The notes under the pieces: generated by a model
The model's database searches: none
Told to the model about the DNA's origin: nothing
The model's input: only the letters and a program-made list of their open reading frames with translations
Translations under genes and position numbers: made by a program
Shown: piece by piece, positions 1 through 6,752 of the stretch
Numbering within the stretch: position 1 is the first letter of the stretch
Layout: every line of letters starts with the position of its first letter
DNA from: an uncultured Ruminococcus sp.
Lineage (GTDB): Bacteria; Bacillota; Clostridia; Oscillospirales; Ruminococcaceae
Reading direction: 5' to 3'
Length of the DNA: 6,857 bases
Assembly (NCBI GenBank): GCA_947176685.1
Contig: CAMWRL010000097.1
Span: 1 to 6,857 of the forward strand

Positions 1-53
1 ATTTGAATTAACATTCTGTTCATATTATATTAATATTACAGACATATTTTTCT

Positions 54-79
54 GTCATAATAAAATGACGTATTTTTTT
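54..79 (+). terminator. weak terminator-like hairpin upstream of the ABC operon
   Basis: GTCAT (54-58) and ATGAC (65-69) form a perfect 5-bp stem around a 6-base AT loop, followed closely by a run of seven T (73-79). This is the layout of an intrinsic terminator for a gene ending left of the window, but the stem is short and AT-rich. An overlapping alternative pairing, ACAGA (38-42) with TCTGT (51-55), is also possible. It could equally be an operator-like element for the operon that starts at 137. Nothing coding is visible in 1-136. Confidence 0.25.
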
Positions 80-82
80 AAT

Positions 83-112
83 TTTACTGTATATTGCTTC
101 GTGCATTAAATT
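83..112 (+). promoter_or_regulatory. possible promoter for the gldA-like operon
   Basis: The operon needs a promoter in or upstream of 1-136. The best candidate I see is TTTACT (83-88), 4 of 6 to the -35 consensus, with TAAATT (107-112), 4 of 6 to the -10 consensus, 18 bases apart. The region is so AT-rich that such partial matches arise easily by chance, so this is only a suggestion. Confidence 0.2.
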
Positions 113-121
113 ATTACAGAA

Positions 122-130
122 AGAAAGGAG
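122..130 (+). promoter_or_regulatory. ribosome binding site of the ABC ATPase gene
   Basis: AGAAAGGAG ends 6 bases before the ATG at 137. It is a strong Shine-Dalgarno sequence at ideal spacing and fixes the start of the first gene. Confidence 0.8.
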
Positions 131-136
131 AATTTC

Positions 137-1156
137 ATGATTACTATTGAAAACCTTACAAAATTCTATGGTCACAATCGTGCCGTGAATAATATCAGCT
201 TTACAATAAATGATAATGAGATTCTTGGTTTTCTTGGACCTAACGGCGCAGGAAAATCAACCACAATGAACATGATAGCCGGTTATCTGCCTATGTCAGG
301 CGGTACTGTCTCTATCTGCGGTACGGACATTTCAAAAGAACCCGTAAAAGCAAAGTCAAAAATCGGTTATCTGCCGCAGGACCCGCCTGTTTATCCGGAC
401 ATGAGGGTAAAGGAGTATATGTCATTCTGCGCAGGTCTGAAACGTATTCCCCGTGCAGAAAGAAAAGACGAAATCAACCGTGTAATGGAGCTTCTCAGAA
501 TCACGGACGTAAAGGATAAGCTTATCAAAAACCTCTCCGGCGGCTACAAAAGGCGTGTGGGTTTTGCGCAGGCTATTATGGGAAATCCTGAATTTATCAT
601 TCTGGACGAGCCTACAGTCGGACTTGACCCCAATCAGGTAATCGAAGTCCGCAGCATCATCAAAGACCTTAAAAAATCCCATTCAGTAATATTCAGTTCG
701 CACATTCTCAGCGAGGTAAGCGAAGTATGCGACAGGGTTGTCATAATCAACAAGGGAGATATAAGAGCCATTGACACTATCGAAAATCTTGAAAAATCAT
801 TCGGTACTTCGCTTGTGCTTCATATCAAGGTAAAGGGTTCAAAGACAAAATCCGCTTCCATTATCGAAATGACAAGGGGCGTAAAGGAAATCACCGACAT
901 AATCGAAGAAGACGGAAATATATTCAGTTTCACAACTCAGCTTGACGGTGACGCAGAAGAAATCCGCCGCAGCCTTATGTCTGAACTCATCAAGAATAAC
1001 ATTGATATTCTTGAAATCTACACCGACAAGCCCAATCTTGAAAACGTATTTATAGAACTGATAAACCGTCCGGCAAACAGCGGCAATCTTATGGATTTGG
1101 TTGACGAAATAACGCCGTCCGGAAATCCTGAACCAGACGAAAAGGAGGAAGATTAA
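137..1156 (+). CDS. ABC transporter ATP-binding protein, GldA-like
   Basis: Cytoplasmic ATPase that should power the membrane permease encoded next. All nucleotide-binding elements are present in the 339-residue product: Walker A GPNGAGKST (34-42), Q-loop Gln81, signature LSGGYKRR (133-140), Walker B ending ILDEPT (155-160), D-loop GLDP (162-165) and H-loop His189. The signature has Tyr instead of Gln after SGG, common in ABC-2 ATPases. After the nucleotide-binding domain (about 1-220) comes an accessory domain with the ENVFIEL motif (about 322-328) typical of the GldA/CcmA/NatA type, then an acidic tail (last 15 or so residues). The ATG is set by the AGAAAGGAG site. The next gene begins 2 bases after the TAA, with its ribosome binding site inside this gene, so the two are co-transcribed and probably translationally coupled. 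The GldA name rests on synteny with GldF- and GldG-like genes and does not imply gliding. The transported substrate is unknown. Confidence 0.93.
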   Translation: MITIENLTKFYGHNRAVNNISFTINDNEILGFLGPNGAGKSTTMNMIAGYLPMSGGTVSICGTDISKEPVKAKSKIGYLPQDPPVYPDMRVKEYMSFCAGLKRIPRAERKDEINRVMELLRITDVKDKLIKNLSGGYKRRVGFAQAIMGNPEFIILDEPTVGLDPNQVIEVRSIIKDLKKSHSVIFSSHILSEVSEVCDRVVIINKGDIRAIDTIENLEKSFGTSLVLHIKVKGSKTKSASIIEMTRGVKEITDIIEEDGNIFSFTTQLDGDAEEIRRSLMSELIKNNIDILEIYTDKPNLENVFIELINRPANSGNLMDLVDEITPSGNPEPDEKEED

Positions 1157-1158
1157 TA

Positions 1159-1890
1159 ATGTTTCCTATTTATAAGAAAGAACTGCAATCGTTCTTTTAT
1201 ACGCCGTTTGCGTACACACTGACGGCACTGTTTATGCTGCTTTTCACATATACGTTCAATATCCCGATAAGCAACGTTGAACAGAGTACATACCAGTTTT
1301 CATTTACTGAAATATTCTATAATGTAATATTTTATTTCATATTCTTGATACCTATTATGACTATGCGTACATATGCCGACGAAAGAAAATTCGGCACGGA
1401 AGTACTCCTTATGACCTCCCCTGTAAGCATACTGAAAATAGTCCTTGCCAAATTCTTTGCAAACATTACTGTATTTATGTTTATGATAGCCGGCTCAACT
1501 ATTTTTCCGATTGTCACATCAATGAAAGGCGAAGTTGTAATCAGTCAGCTTATATGTGCGTATATCGGATTTTTCTGCTGGGGCGCAATGTATATCGCTC
1601 TGGGAATGCTTGTATCGTCATTTACCGAAAGCTCCATACTTGCCGCAATCATCGGCGAAATCGCAATGTTCATATTCCTGTTTATTGACGACTTTTCACG
1701 TACTGCATTCATATCACAATTCCCCAAAGTACAGTCCGTATTGTATGCGTTTGCTGCCCAGCCAAGGTTTGCTTATTTCTCTCAGGGATTCATGCGGCTT
1801 TCTGATATAGTATTCTTTATTTCGGCAATCGTTGTACTTGTTGCATGGAACTTCATTTCTATCGAAAAAAGACGCTGGAACAGGGGGTAA
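1159..1890 (+). CDS. ABC-2 type permease, GldF-like
   Basis: Integral membrane subunit of the transporter, 243 residues, with about six hydrophobic helices (roughly 18-33, 52-69, 100-119, 127-151, 158-175 and 214-235). The amino end, with KKEL and a FFYTPFAY stretch before the first helix, and the segment after helix 2 (MRTYADERKFGTEVLL, 69-84) match the conserved pattern of GldF/NosY-type permeases, where this cytoplasmic loop contacts the ATPase. The length is normal for the family. Its Shine-Dalgarno sequence, AAAGGAGG (1141-1148), lies in the end of the ATPase gene. One ATPase and one permease gene suggest a homodimeric core. Substrate not predictable. Confidence 0.9.
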   Translation: MFPIYKKELQSFFYTPFAYTLTALFMLLFTYTFNIPISNVEQSTYQFSFTEIFYNVIFYFIFLIPIMTMRTYADERKFGTEVLLMTSPVSILKIVLAKFFANITVFMFMIAGSTIFPIVTSMKGEVVISQLICAYIGFFCWGAMYIALGMLVSSFTESSILAAIIGEIAMFIFLFIDDFSRTAFISQFPKVQSVLYAFAAQPRFAYFSQGFMRLSDIVFFISAIVVLVAWNFISIEKRRWNRG

Positions 1891-1896
1891 TAAGTT

Positions 1897-3390
1897 ATGC
1901 AGAAAAAGAAATTCAACCTTTCGGGAATATTCGCAATTATCCTTGCAATACTTATACTTCTGATTGCAGTCCCGATAAATCTTATATTCACATATTCCGA
2001 CAAGGTTTATGATATGACCCCCGCCGGAAAATATACTCTCAACCAGAAAACAACCCAATTGCTTGACGAAACCTCCGACAAACAGATTGAAATCTATTAT
2101 CTTTATAAGGAATTAAGTCTGAGTTCATTTCAGGAAGAACCGCAGTATCTTCCGCTGTACCACACACTTGACGAGTTTGGCAAGAAAGACAATATCACCG
2201 TCATAAACTTCGACCCAAACAAAGAAGCCGACAGGGCATCTGCTCTTGACCCGTCCAACGTTCTTGGAATAAATGAAGGCGACATTTTTGTAAAATGCGG
2301 CGACGTTATAAAAAAAGTCAGCCGTGACAAGATTTTCCAGACCAATTCTGAAGGAATATTCCAGTATGCAGGCGAGGAACTTATTGCAAGTGCTATAAAA
2401 GTATGTACAGACGGCTCACTTCCGACTGTATACTTTCTGACAGGTCACGGCGAAAAGTCCATAAACGACAGTTACGAAACTTACGCAACAACTCTTAAAG
2501 CAAACAACTATGATGTACAGGAAATGAACCTTGACGAAACAGGTGAAATCCCGTCCAACGCCGCAATAATCTACATTGCCGGACTGACCAAGGATATTAC
2601 TGACACTGAACTTACGCTCTTAAGCAACTACGCCGACAAGGGCGGAAGTATTGCAGTCTTTGCCGCACCGTGCGACACAAAGGGTCGTTTCAATAACCTT
2701 GACAAACTCCTTGAAAAATTCCTGTTAGGTATCGACTACAACTACGTTACAGAAAAAAACAGTGTCAACCAGTTGAATAACAGAGAAGCAAAACAGAGTG
2801 ACAATTATTTCCGTGTACAGTACACTCCGGCTACAGAGGACTTCACGGAAGACCTCACCACCGACATCAACTATCTTATCGGACAGGGAATTTATATTGC
2901 AGGTATTTCAAATACCCGAAGCGTTTACGAATACACAACAGAAAACGCATATATTGAGAAGTCCCCGATAGTCCAGAACATTTTGGACGCTACAACCTCC
3001 AAATACACAACCGTAAGTACTCCTATGGGCGGAGATGCTGTTTCCGGAGACGAAGCAGAAACTTTAACCGGTGAAGCACTTTATTTCGGCTACTACTCAT
3101 ATAACAAGCAGACTCTCGGTAAACTCATTCTTTTCGGCACAACCGACATTATGGATACTGAAAATATTTCTTTCACAATTTCCGGTACTCAGTATCTTGC
3201 TATATTCTCAAACACATGGCTCTATAATACTGACATCGAAATGGGCATAGGCAACAAATCCACTTCATATGACACAATGCACTTTGAAGACGCTACGGAA
3301 GCCCGTTCAGTTCTTAGAATGTTCGTAATTATCCCGATAGTTGTGGCAATTCTCGGTGTTGCAGTATGGCTCAGGAGGAGATACGCCTGA
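1897..3390 (+). CDS. GldG-like ABC transporter auxiliary protein
   Basis: The 497-residue product has an N-terminal membrane helix (about 11-32), a large soluble region, and a C-terminal helix (about 472-490) followed by a basic WLRRRYA end. After the first helix comes YDMTPAGKYTLNQKTTQLL (38-56), the typical opening of GldG proteins (Asp-x-Thr ... Tyr-Ser/Thr-Leu). The FLTGHGE motif (180-186) and the segment to about 260 match the ABC_transp_aux region. The topology is two anchors with the bulk outside, consistent with an extracytoplasmic partner of the permease. The start at 1897 is 6 bases after the permease stop, preceded by AGGGGGT (1882-1888), a modest ribosome binding site. In Bacteroidetes GldG belongs to the gliding and type IX secretion machinery; in Gram-positive clostridia the role of the homologous operon is not established. 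Confidence 0.88.
   Translation: MQKKKFNLSGIFAIILAILILLIAVPINLIFTYSDKVYDMTPAGKYTLNQKTTQLLDETSDKQIEIYYLYKELSLSSFQEEPQYLPLYHTLDEFGKKDNITVINFDPNKEADRASALDPSNVLGINEGDIFVKCGDVIKKVSRDKIFQTNSEGIFQYAGEELIASAIKVCTDGSLPTVYFLTGHGEKSINDSYETYATTLKANNYDVQEMNLDETGEIPSNAAIIYIAGLTKDITDTELTLLSNYADKGGSIAVFAAPCDTKGRFNNLDKLLEKFLLGIDYNYVTEKNSVNQLNNREAKQSDNYFRVQYTPATEDFTEDLTTDINYLIGQGIYIAGISNTRSVYEYTTENAYIEKSPIVQNILDATTSKYTTVSTPMGGDAVSGDEAETLTGEALYFGYYSYNKQTLGKLILFGTTDIMDTENISFTISGTQYLAIFSNTWLYNTDIEMGIGNKSTSYDTMHFEDATEARSVLRMFVIIPIVVAILGVAVWLRRRYA
3373..3380 (+). promoter_or_regulatory. ribosome binding site deciding the DUF4340 start
   Basis: AGGAGGAG lies inside the end of the GldG-like gene, 11 bases before the ATG at 3392. 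It selects 3392 over the in-frame ATG at 3341, which has no such site and would overlap the upstream gene by 50 bases. Confidence 0.8.
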
Positions 3391-3391
3391 T

Positions 3392-4798
3392 ATGAAAAAA
3401 GTTATTATAGCAATGGTCGCTTTGCTTGTCGTTGCCGGAGGGGCTTTCGGAGCATTATTCGCCGTCAAGAACAAAAGCGACAAGGAAACTCAGAAAAAAG
3501 TTGAAGAACTTGCTGACAACGTTCTTTTCAGATTCGACAGCGACAGCATAACTGAAATAAATTTCGACTGTCCGGACGGTCAGTACAAGGCTGTCCACAA
3601 TGACGACGACTGGAAACTTGATACCGGTGAATTTATTGTAGACCAGACATATATAGATACTTTGCTTACACTTACTTCCGACTTCACCGCCGACGCTAAT
3701 TTCGGTGAAGCCGACAGTTCAAAAAAAGCCATGTACGGTCTTGAAAACCCGTCCGAAACCATAACCATTACTGACGGAAACAATGATTACAAGATATATG
3801 TCGGAAATATAACTCCTACCAACGATTATTATTACATTATGGTCGAGGGAAAAAACAAAATATATACAGTTGATTCCCTGCACGGAAGCGTCCTGAAAGC
3901 AAGCCGCATGATGCTTAAGGCAAAAAATCTCATTCCATACAAGACAGGCGAAATAAAACAGATTACTGTCAGAAAAGACGGCAAAGTTACTTATGACCTC
4001 ATTTTTGACGAAAACACTTCCACATGGTCGCTGCCAAAAGAATATTCCAATCTGGCGTTTGACCAGACAGCAGTATCATCAATGCTTACAACTTTTACAA
4101 GGCTTGAAGCTCAGCAGCTACTTGAAGAACATCTTGAAGATTTAAGCAAGTACGGCTTCGACAAGCCGACAGCTGAAGTTACTGTAAAGGGTCTTGACGG
4201 TACTGAAAAGGATTTCGTTATAGGCAGCAAAAAGGACGAAAACAATACTTATACATATCTTTTACAGAAAGACTCAAATCAGGTACAACTTTATTATGTC
4301 TCAGACCTCAGTTTTGTAGATAAAACTCCTGTTGACTTCCTGCCGGATTCGGTTAATACGGCAACTATGTACGATGTAACAGGCTTTGAGTTTACATACG
4401 GAAATATTCAGGATTCTTTCACAATGAATATGACCGACAGAACACTTGAAGTCAACGGCGAAGCTGTTGACATAGAAAAAAATCAGACATCAACAACTTT
4501 CCAGAACTTCTATAACTCGCTTTCCGTGCTTATATTCAAGGACACTGACGTTGAAGCCAAACCCGACAACTCCGAACCCATTATTACGGTTATATATCAC
4601 CTCAATGACGGTACAGACCTGAAAACAGACTTCGTTGACGCAGGCGACAACAAATGCTATGTTTTCCGGAATGACGTATATACAGGCGGTCTGATTGATA
4701 TGTCCCGTATCAACGGCAAAAACTCTGTACGTACTTTCTATGACTCTTTCTGCGAATACGCCGGAATTATAAAGACTGTCCGTAATATGCCCACTTAA
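3392..4798 (+). CDS. membrane-anchored DUF4340 protein
   Basis: A 468-residue protein starting MKKVIIAMVALLVVAGG. One N-terminal hydrophobic segment (about 3-25) acts as signal anchor; there is no lipobox cysteine, so the rest should sit outside the membrane. I see two clear DUF4340-type modules and a weaker third. Module one (about 45-165) has WKLD, YGLENP (115-120) and an IYVGN/YYIMVEG/IYTVD strand series. Module two (about 167-320) repeats this with WSLP, YGFDKP (254-259) and FVIGS. Module three (about 328-450) keeps the strand pattern but lacks the YG-x-x-x-P turn. The gene starts 1 base after the GldG-like stop and ends the operon. DUF4340 genes commonly sit next to gldAFG-like genes; the function is unknown, and a structural or ligand-binding role beside GldG is inference. 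Confidence 0.87.
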   Translation: MKKVIIAMVALLVVAGGAFGALFAVKNKSDKETQKKVEELADNVLFRFDSDSITEINFDCPDGQYKAVHNDDDWKLDTGEFIVDQTYIDTLLTLTSDFTADANFGEADSSKKAMYGLENPSETITITDGNNDYKIYVGNITPTNDYYYIMVEGKNKIYTVDSLHGSVLKASRMMLKAKNLIPYKTGEIKQITVRKDGKVTYDLIFDENTSTWSLPKEYSNLAFDQTAVSSMLTTFTRLEAQQLLEEHLEDLSKYGFDKPTAEVTVKGLDGTEKDFVIGSKKDENNTYTYLLQKDSNQVQLYYVSDLSFVDKTPVDFLPDSVNTATMYDVTGFEFTYGNIQDSFTMNMTDRTLEVNGEAVDIEKNQTSTTFQNFYNSLSVLIFKDTDVEAKPDNSEPIITVIYHLNDGTDLKTDFVDAGDNKCYVFRNDVYTGGLIDMSRINGKNSVRTFYDSFCEYAGIIKTVRNMPT

Positions 4799-4806
4799 TA
4801 ATATCT

Positions 4807-4832
4807 ATTCCCCTGTCCTGCGGCGGGGGAAT
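4807..4832 (+). terminator. hairpin at the end of the ABC operon
   Basis: ATTCCCCTGTC (4807-4817) pairs with GGCGGGGGAAT (4822-4832) around a CTGC loop: an 11-bp stem, counting two G-T pairs, starting 8 bases after the stop codon. Position and strength fit a terminator for the four-gene operon. There is no run of T after it, only mixed AT sequence that forms the next promoter, so termination may be partial and readthrough into the hydrolase gene is possible. Confidence 0.6.
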
Positions 4833-4841
4833 GTATTATAC

Positions 4842-4870
4842 TTGATTTATCAGGAAAAATATGTTATAAT
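4842..4870 (+). promoter_or_regulatory. sigma-A-type promoter with extended -10 for the hydrolase gene
   Basis: TTGATT (4842-4847, 4 of 6 to the -35 consensus) and a perfect TATAAT (4865-4870) are separated by exactly 17 bases. TG at 4862-4863 gives an extended -10. This is the best promoter in the window. The predicted transcription start is near 4877, only about 8 bases before the ATG at 4885, so the Shine-Dalgarno sequence at 4871-4877 would be largely missing from the transcript. Confidence 0.7.
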
Positions 4871-4877
4871 GAAGGAG
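4871..4877 (+). promoter_or_regulatory. ribosome binding site of the hydrolase gene
   Basis: GAAGGAG ends 7 bases before the ATG at 4885 and fixes this start. It directly abuts the -10 box, so it would be intact only in transcripts that begin upstream, for example readthrough from the ABC operon. Confidence 0.7.
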
Positions 4878-4884
4878 ACACCTT

Positions 4885-6270
4885 ATGACGATTCCAGCCG
4901 GCTTTCACGAACTGAATATGCATACAACACTTGCACGCCGTCACATAAACATAGCCTTGAACGTTCCGGAAAACCCCATAGCAACGGTACAGATTATTCA
5001 CGGTATGAACGAACACAAGGAACGTTATTATCCGTTTATGGAATTTCTGGTAAAAAAAGGCTTTGCCGTCATAATAGCCGACAACAGAGGTCACGGCAAA
5101 AGCATAGATAAGTCCGAAGATTTGGGCTATACTGACAGTCTGATGTTATATAACTATAACTCCGATTTGGGCAATACCTTTATAAAACGTTCATTCTATG
5201 ATATTCCGCACTTTATTATAGGGCATAGTCTGGGTTCGCTTATAACACTGAATATATTGCAGGTCTACAGCGATAATTCGGACGGAGTTTTCCTGTTAGG
5301 CACCCCCTCATATAACCGCCTTACTGCCATTGTGGAAATGATGAGCTTGGCGGAACTTGCTGAAAAACGGTCTGCCCGTTACAGAAGCGAAAAAATCCGT
5401 GACATTGCTGAAAAATTCCTTAACCGGAATTTTGAAGACGTTCCGCACTCGTGGATTTGCAGTAATCCGGAAGTCGTTATGCAGTTCAACAACGACCCCC
5501 TCTGCAACTTCACGTACACACTGGAAGGTTACAAGGCTGTTATGGGAATTATGCACCGTGCCTACAATGACAGAATGTGGAAAAGCTTTCCGGATAAAAA
5601 TTATGGTCTGCCTATACGGTTTATTTCGGGAAAAGACGACCCTGTAATGTTTTCGGAGGAAAAATTCTTTGAAACAATAAAGTATCTTGAAAACAAAGGA
5701 TTTAAAAATATCTCACATAAACTCTATGCCGGTATGCGTCACGAAGTCCTCAACGAAACAGATAAACTTCTTGTCTGGAATGACATAGCCGACCACCTTA
5801 TTGATTGGTCAGAAAGTAAATGGAAACTTATTTCTGAAAAATATACCTTTAACTCACTTTCTGAAAAACTTCCCATAGTCCACGGCATTTTATATCCGGA
5901 CAGAATCTATAATACTGTGATTATCGCTCAGGACGAAACTAAAAAAAGAAACGCTTATCCTTCCCTTAAAAAAGAAAAGAAAAAATTCTATTTTTCTGAA
6001 GGTACAAAGATAACAATAAATTCCGAAATAATTTGCGATGACCTGAACTGCAAAGCCGTTTGCGGCGGCGGAAGTTATGACGGTGCAGGTTTTGTAATGC
6101 TTGAAAGTCTCACAACCGGAAAAATGTTGTGGCTTGCATCTTTCGACAATTCAAACCATTTTATGAGCATACAGCGTGACGAAAGCGGTTTTATTGCCAC
6201 AAATAACTGCAACGAAAAATGGCATTTTGACATATCCGATATGGACAACATAAAAATATCAATCAATTAA
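4885..6270 (+). CDS. alpha/beta hydrolase (serine hydrolase, lysophospholipase-like) with an extra C-terminal domain
   Basis: A 461-residue protein. Residues 1-315 are a complete alpha/beta hydrolase of the Hydrolase_4 (monoglyceride lipase/lysophospholipase) type. It shows HGMNEH (39-44, oxyanion loop), DNRGHGKS (66-73), nucleophile elbow GHSLG (113-117, Ser115), SGKDDPV (248-254, Asp252 as acid) and MRHEVLNE (284-291, His286). It is likely a cytoplasmic esterase or lipase of small acyl esters; the substrate is unknown. No signal peptide or membrane helix is seen. Family members normally end soon after the last helix (about 310). Here about 140 more residues follow (about 322-461), a domain I do not recognise with four cysteines (384, 389, 393, 442), aromatic residues and a WHFDISDMDNIKISIN end. 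The same domain forms the next gene. The gene has its own promoter and is probably co-transcribed with the following genes, as only 26 bases separate it from the next start. Confidence 0.9.
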   Translation: MTIPAGFHELNMHTTLARRHINIALNVPENPIATVQIIHGMNEHKERYYPFMEFLVKKGFAVIIADNRGHGKSIDKSEDLGYTDSLMLYNYNSDLGNTFIKRSFYDIPHFIIGHSLGSLITLNILQVYSDNSDGVFLLGTPSYNRLTAIVEMMSLAELAEKRSARYRSEKIRDIAEKFLNRNFEDVPHSWICSNPEVVMQFNNDPLCNFTYTLEGYKAVMGIMHRAYNDRMWKSFPDKNYGLPIRFISGKDDPVMFSEEKFFETIKYLENKGFKNISHKLYAGMRHEVLNETDKLLVWNDIADHLIDWSESKWKLISEKYTFNSLSEKLPIVHGILYPDRIYNTVIIAQDETKKRNAYPSLKKEKKKFYFSEGTKITINSEIICDDLNCKAVCGGGSYDGAGFVMLESLTTGKMLWLASFDNSNHFMSIQRDESGFIATNNCNEKWHFDISDMDNIKISIN

Positions 6271-6326
6271 AATTTATAAAGAAAGAAAAAACTATAATGG
6301 ATATAAACAAGACTCCTGCACAGGAA
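5848..6326 (+). repeat. tandem duplication, copy A (479 bases)
   Basis: This unit covers the hydrolase C-terminal domain from Phe322 to the stop (423 bases), the intergenic leader (26 bases) and the first ten codons of the next gene (30 bases). Copy B starts at 6327 with the same order of parts. Both boundaries fall at a TTTAAC-like sequence (TTTAAC at 5848, TTAAAC at 6327, TTTAAC at 6806), exactly 479 bases apart each time. Small indels compensate: the coding part is 3 bases shorter and the leader 3 bases longer than in copy B. Boundaries are from hand alignment. Confidence 0.8.
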
Positions 6327-6752
6327 TTAAACTCATATTGTGAAGAGCTGCCTATAATTAACGGCGTTCTGTATCCGGACGGAAACTATGATGATATGTT
6401 TATCTTTACAGACAAAAATCAAAAAAGAGCTGTTTATCATAGTAACACAAGATTACAATTTCCATTTTCGGACAATACTGTTTATTCCAGTATAATAATA
6501 CAGTCAGAAATAATCTGTAATGACCTGAACTGCAAAGCCGTATGCGGTGAGGGCAGTTACGGCGGTGACGGATTTGTAATGCTTGAAAGTCTCACAACCG
6601 GAAAAATGTTATGGCTTGTATCTTTCGACAACTCAAACCCTTTTATGAGCATACAGCATTATGAAAATACTTTTATTGTCACAAACAACTGCAACGAAAA
6701 GTGGCATTTTGACATATCCGATATGGACAACATAAAAATATCAATCAATTAA
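6297..6752 (+). CDS. small free-standing copy of the hydrolase C-terminal domain, function unknown
   Basis: A 151-residue protein, probably cytoplasmic, with no signal or membrane segment. From residue 11 to the end it is homologous to the hydrolase C-terminal domain: its last 81 residues align without gaps at 70 of 81 identities, including four cysteines (74, 79, 83, 132) and the last 21 residues. The preceding part is far less similar, 18 of 39 over residues 11-49, though ELPIINGVLYPD is well kept. The first ten residues, MDINKTPAQE, instead match the start of the gene at 6776. The gene is therefore best read as a chimera: a tex-derived leader and start fused to a duplicated domain. The leader has only a weak ribosome binding site (AAAGAAAG, 6278-6285), poorer than the AAGAAGGG before 6776, so translation may be low or coupled to the hydrolase gene 26 bases upstream. 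The intact reading frame and mostly conservative changes suggest it is a real protein. I do not recognise the fold. Confidence 0.75.
   Translation: MDINKTPAQELNSYCEELPIINGVLYPDGNYDDMFIFTDKNQKRAVYHSNTRLQFPFSDNTVYSSIIIQSEIICNDLNCKAVCGEGSYGGDGFVMLESLTTGKMLWLVSFDNSNPFMSIQHYENTFIVTNNCNEKWHFDISDMDNIKISIN

Noticed and set aside
1..136. Riboswitch or tRNA gene upstream of the operon
   Set aside because: The stretch is very AT-rich with only 5-bp pairings and shows no conserved riboswitch core or tRNA T-arm sequence.
1714..2058. Open frame of 114 codons on the minus strand
   Set aside because: It is antisense to the end of the permease and start of the GldG-like gene, both well supported; the product has no recognisable motif. 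The same holds for the other shorter antisense frames.
3341..3391. Earlier in-frame ATG for the DUF4340 gene
   Set aside because: It would overlap the GldG-like gene by 50 bases, lacks a ribosome binding site, and would put 17 non-typical residues before a clean MKK signal anchor.
4842..5111. Open frame of 89 codons from a TTG start, overlapping the hydrolase gene start
   Set aside because: Its start coincides with the -35 box, its product looks like no protein family, and the hydrolase frame over the same bases is certain.
6293..6298. TATAAT overlapping the start codon of the small gene (also 6772-6777 before tex)
   Set aside because: A -10 box here would start transcription inside the gene. 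It arises from the conserved ACTATAATGG leader and start codon, and no good -35 box is placed for it.
6297..6752. The small gene as an immunity protein beside a toxin
   Set aside because: Small duplicated cytoplasmic proteins are typical of immunity arrays, but no toxin, secretion signal or known immunity motif is visible, and the tex-derived start gives a simpler origin.
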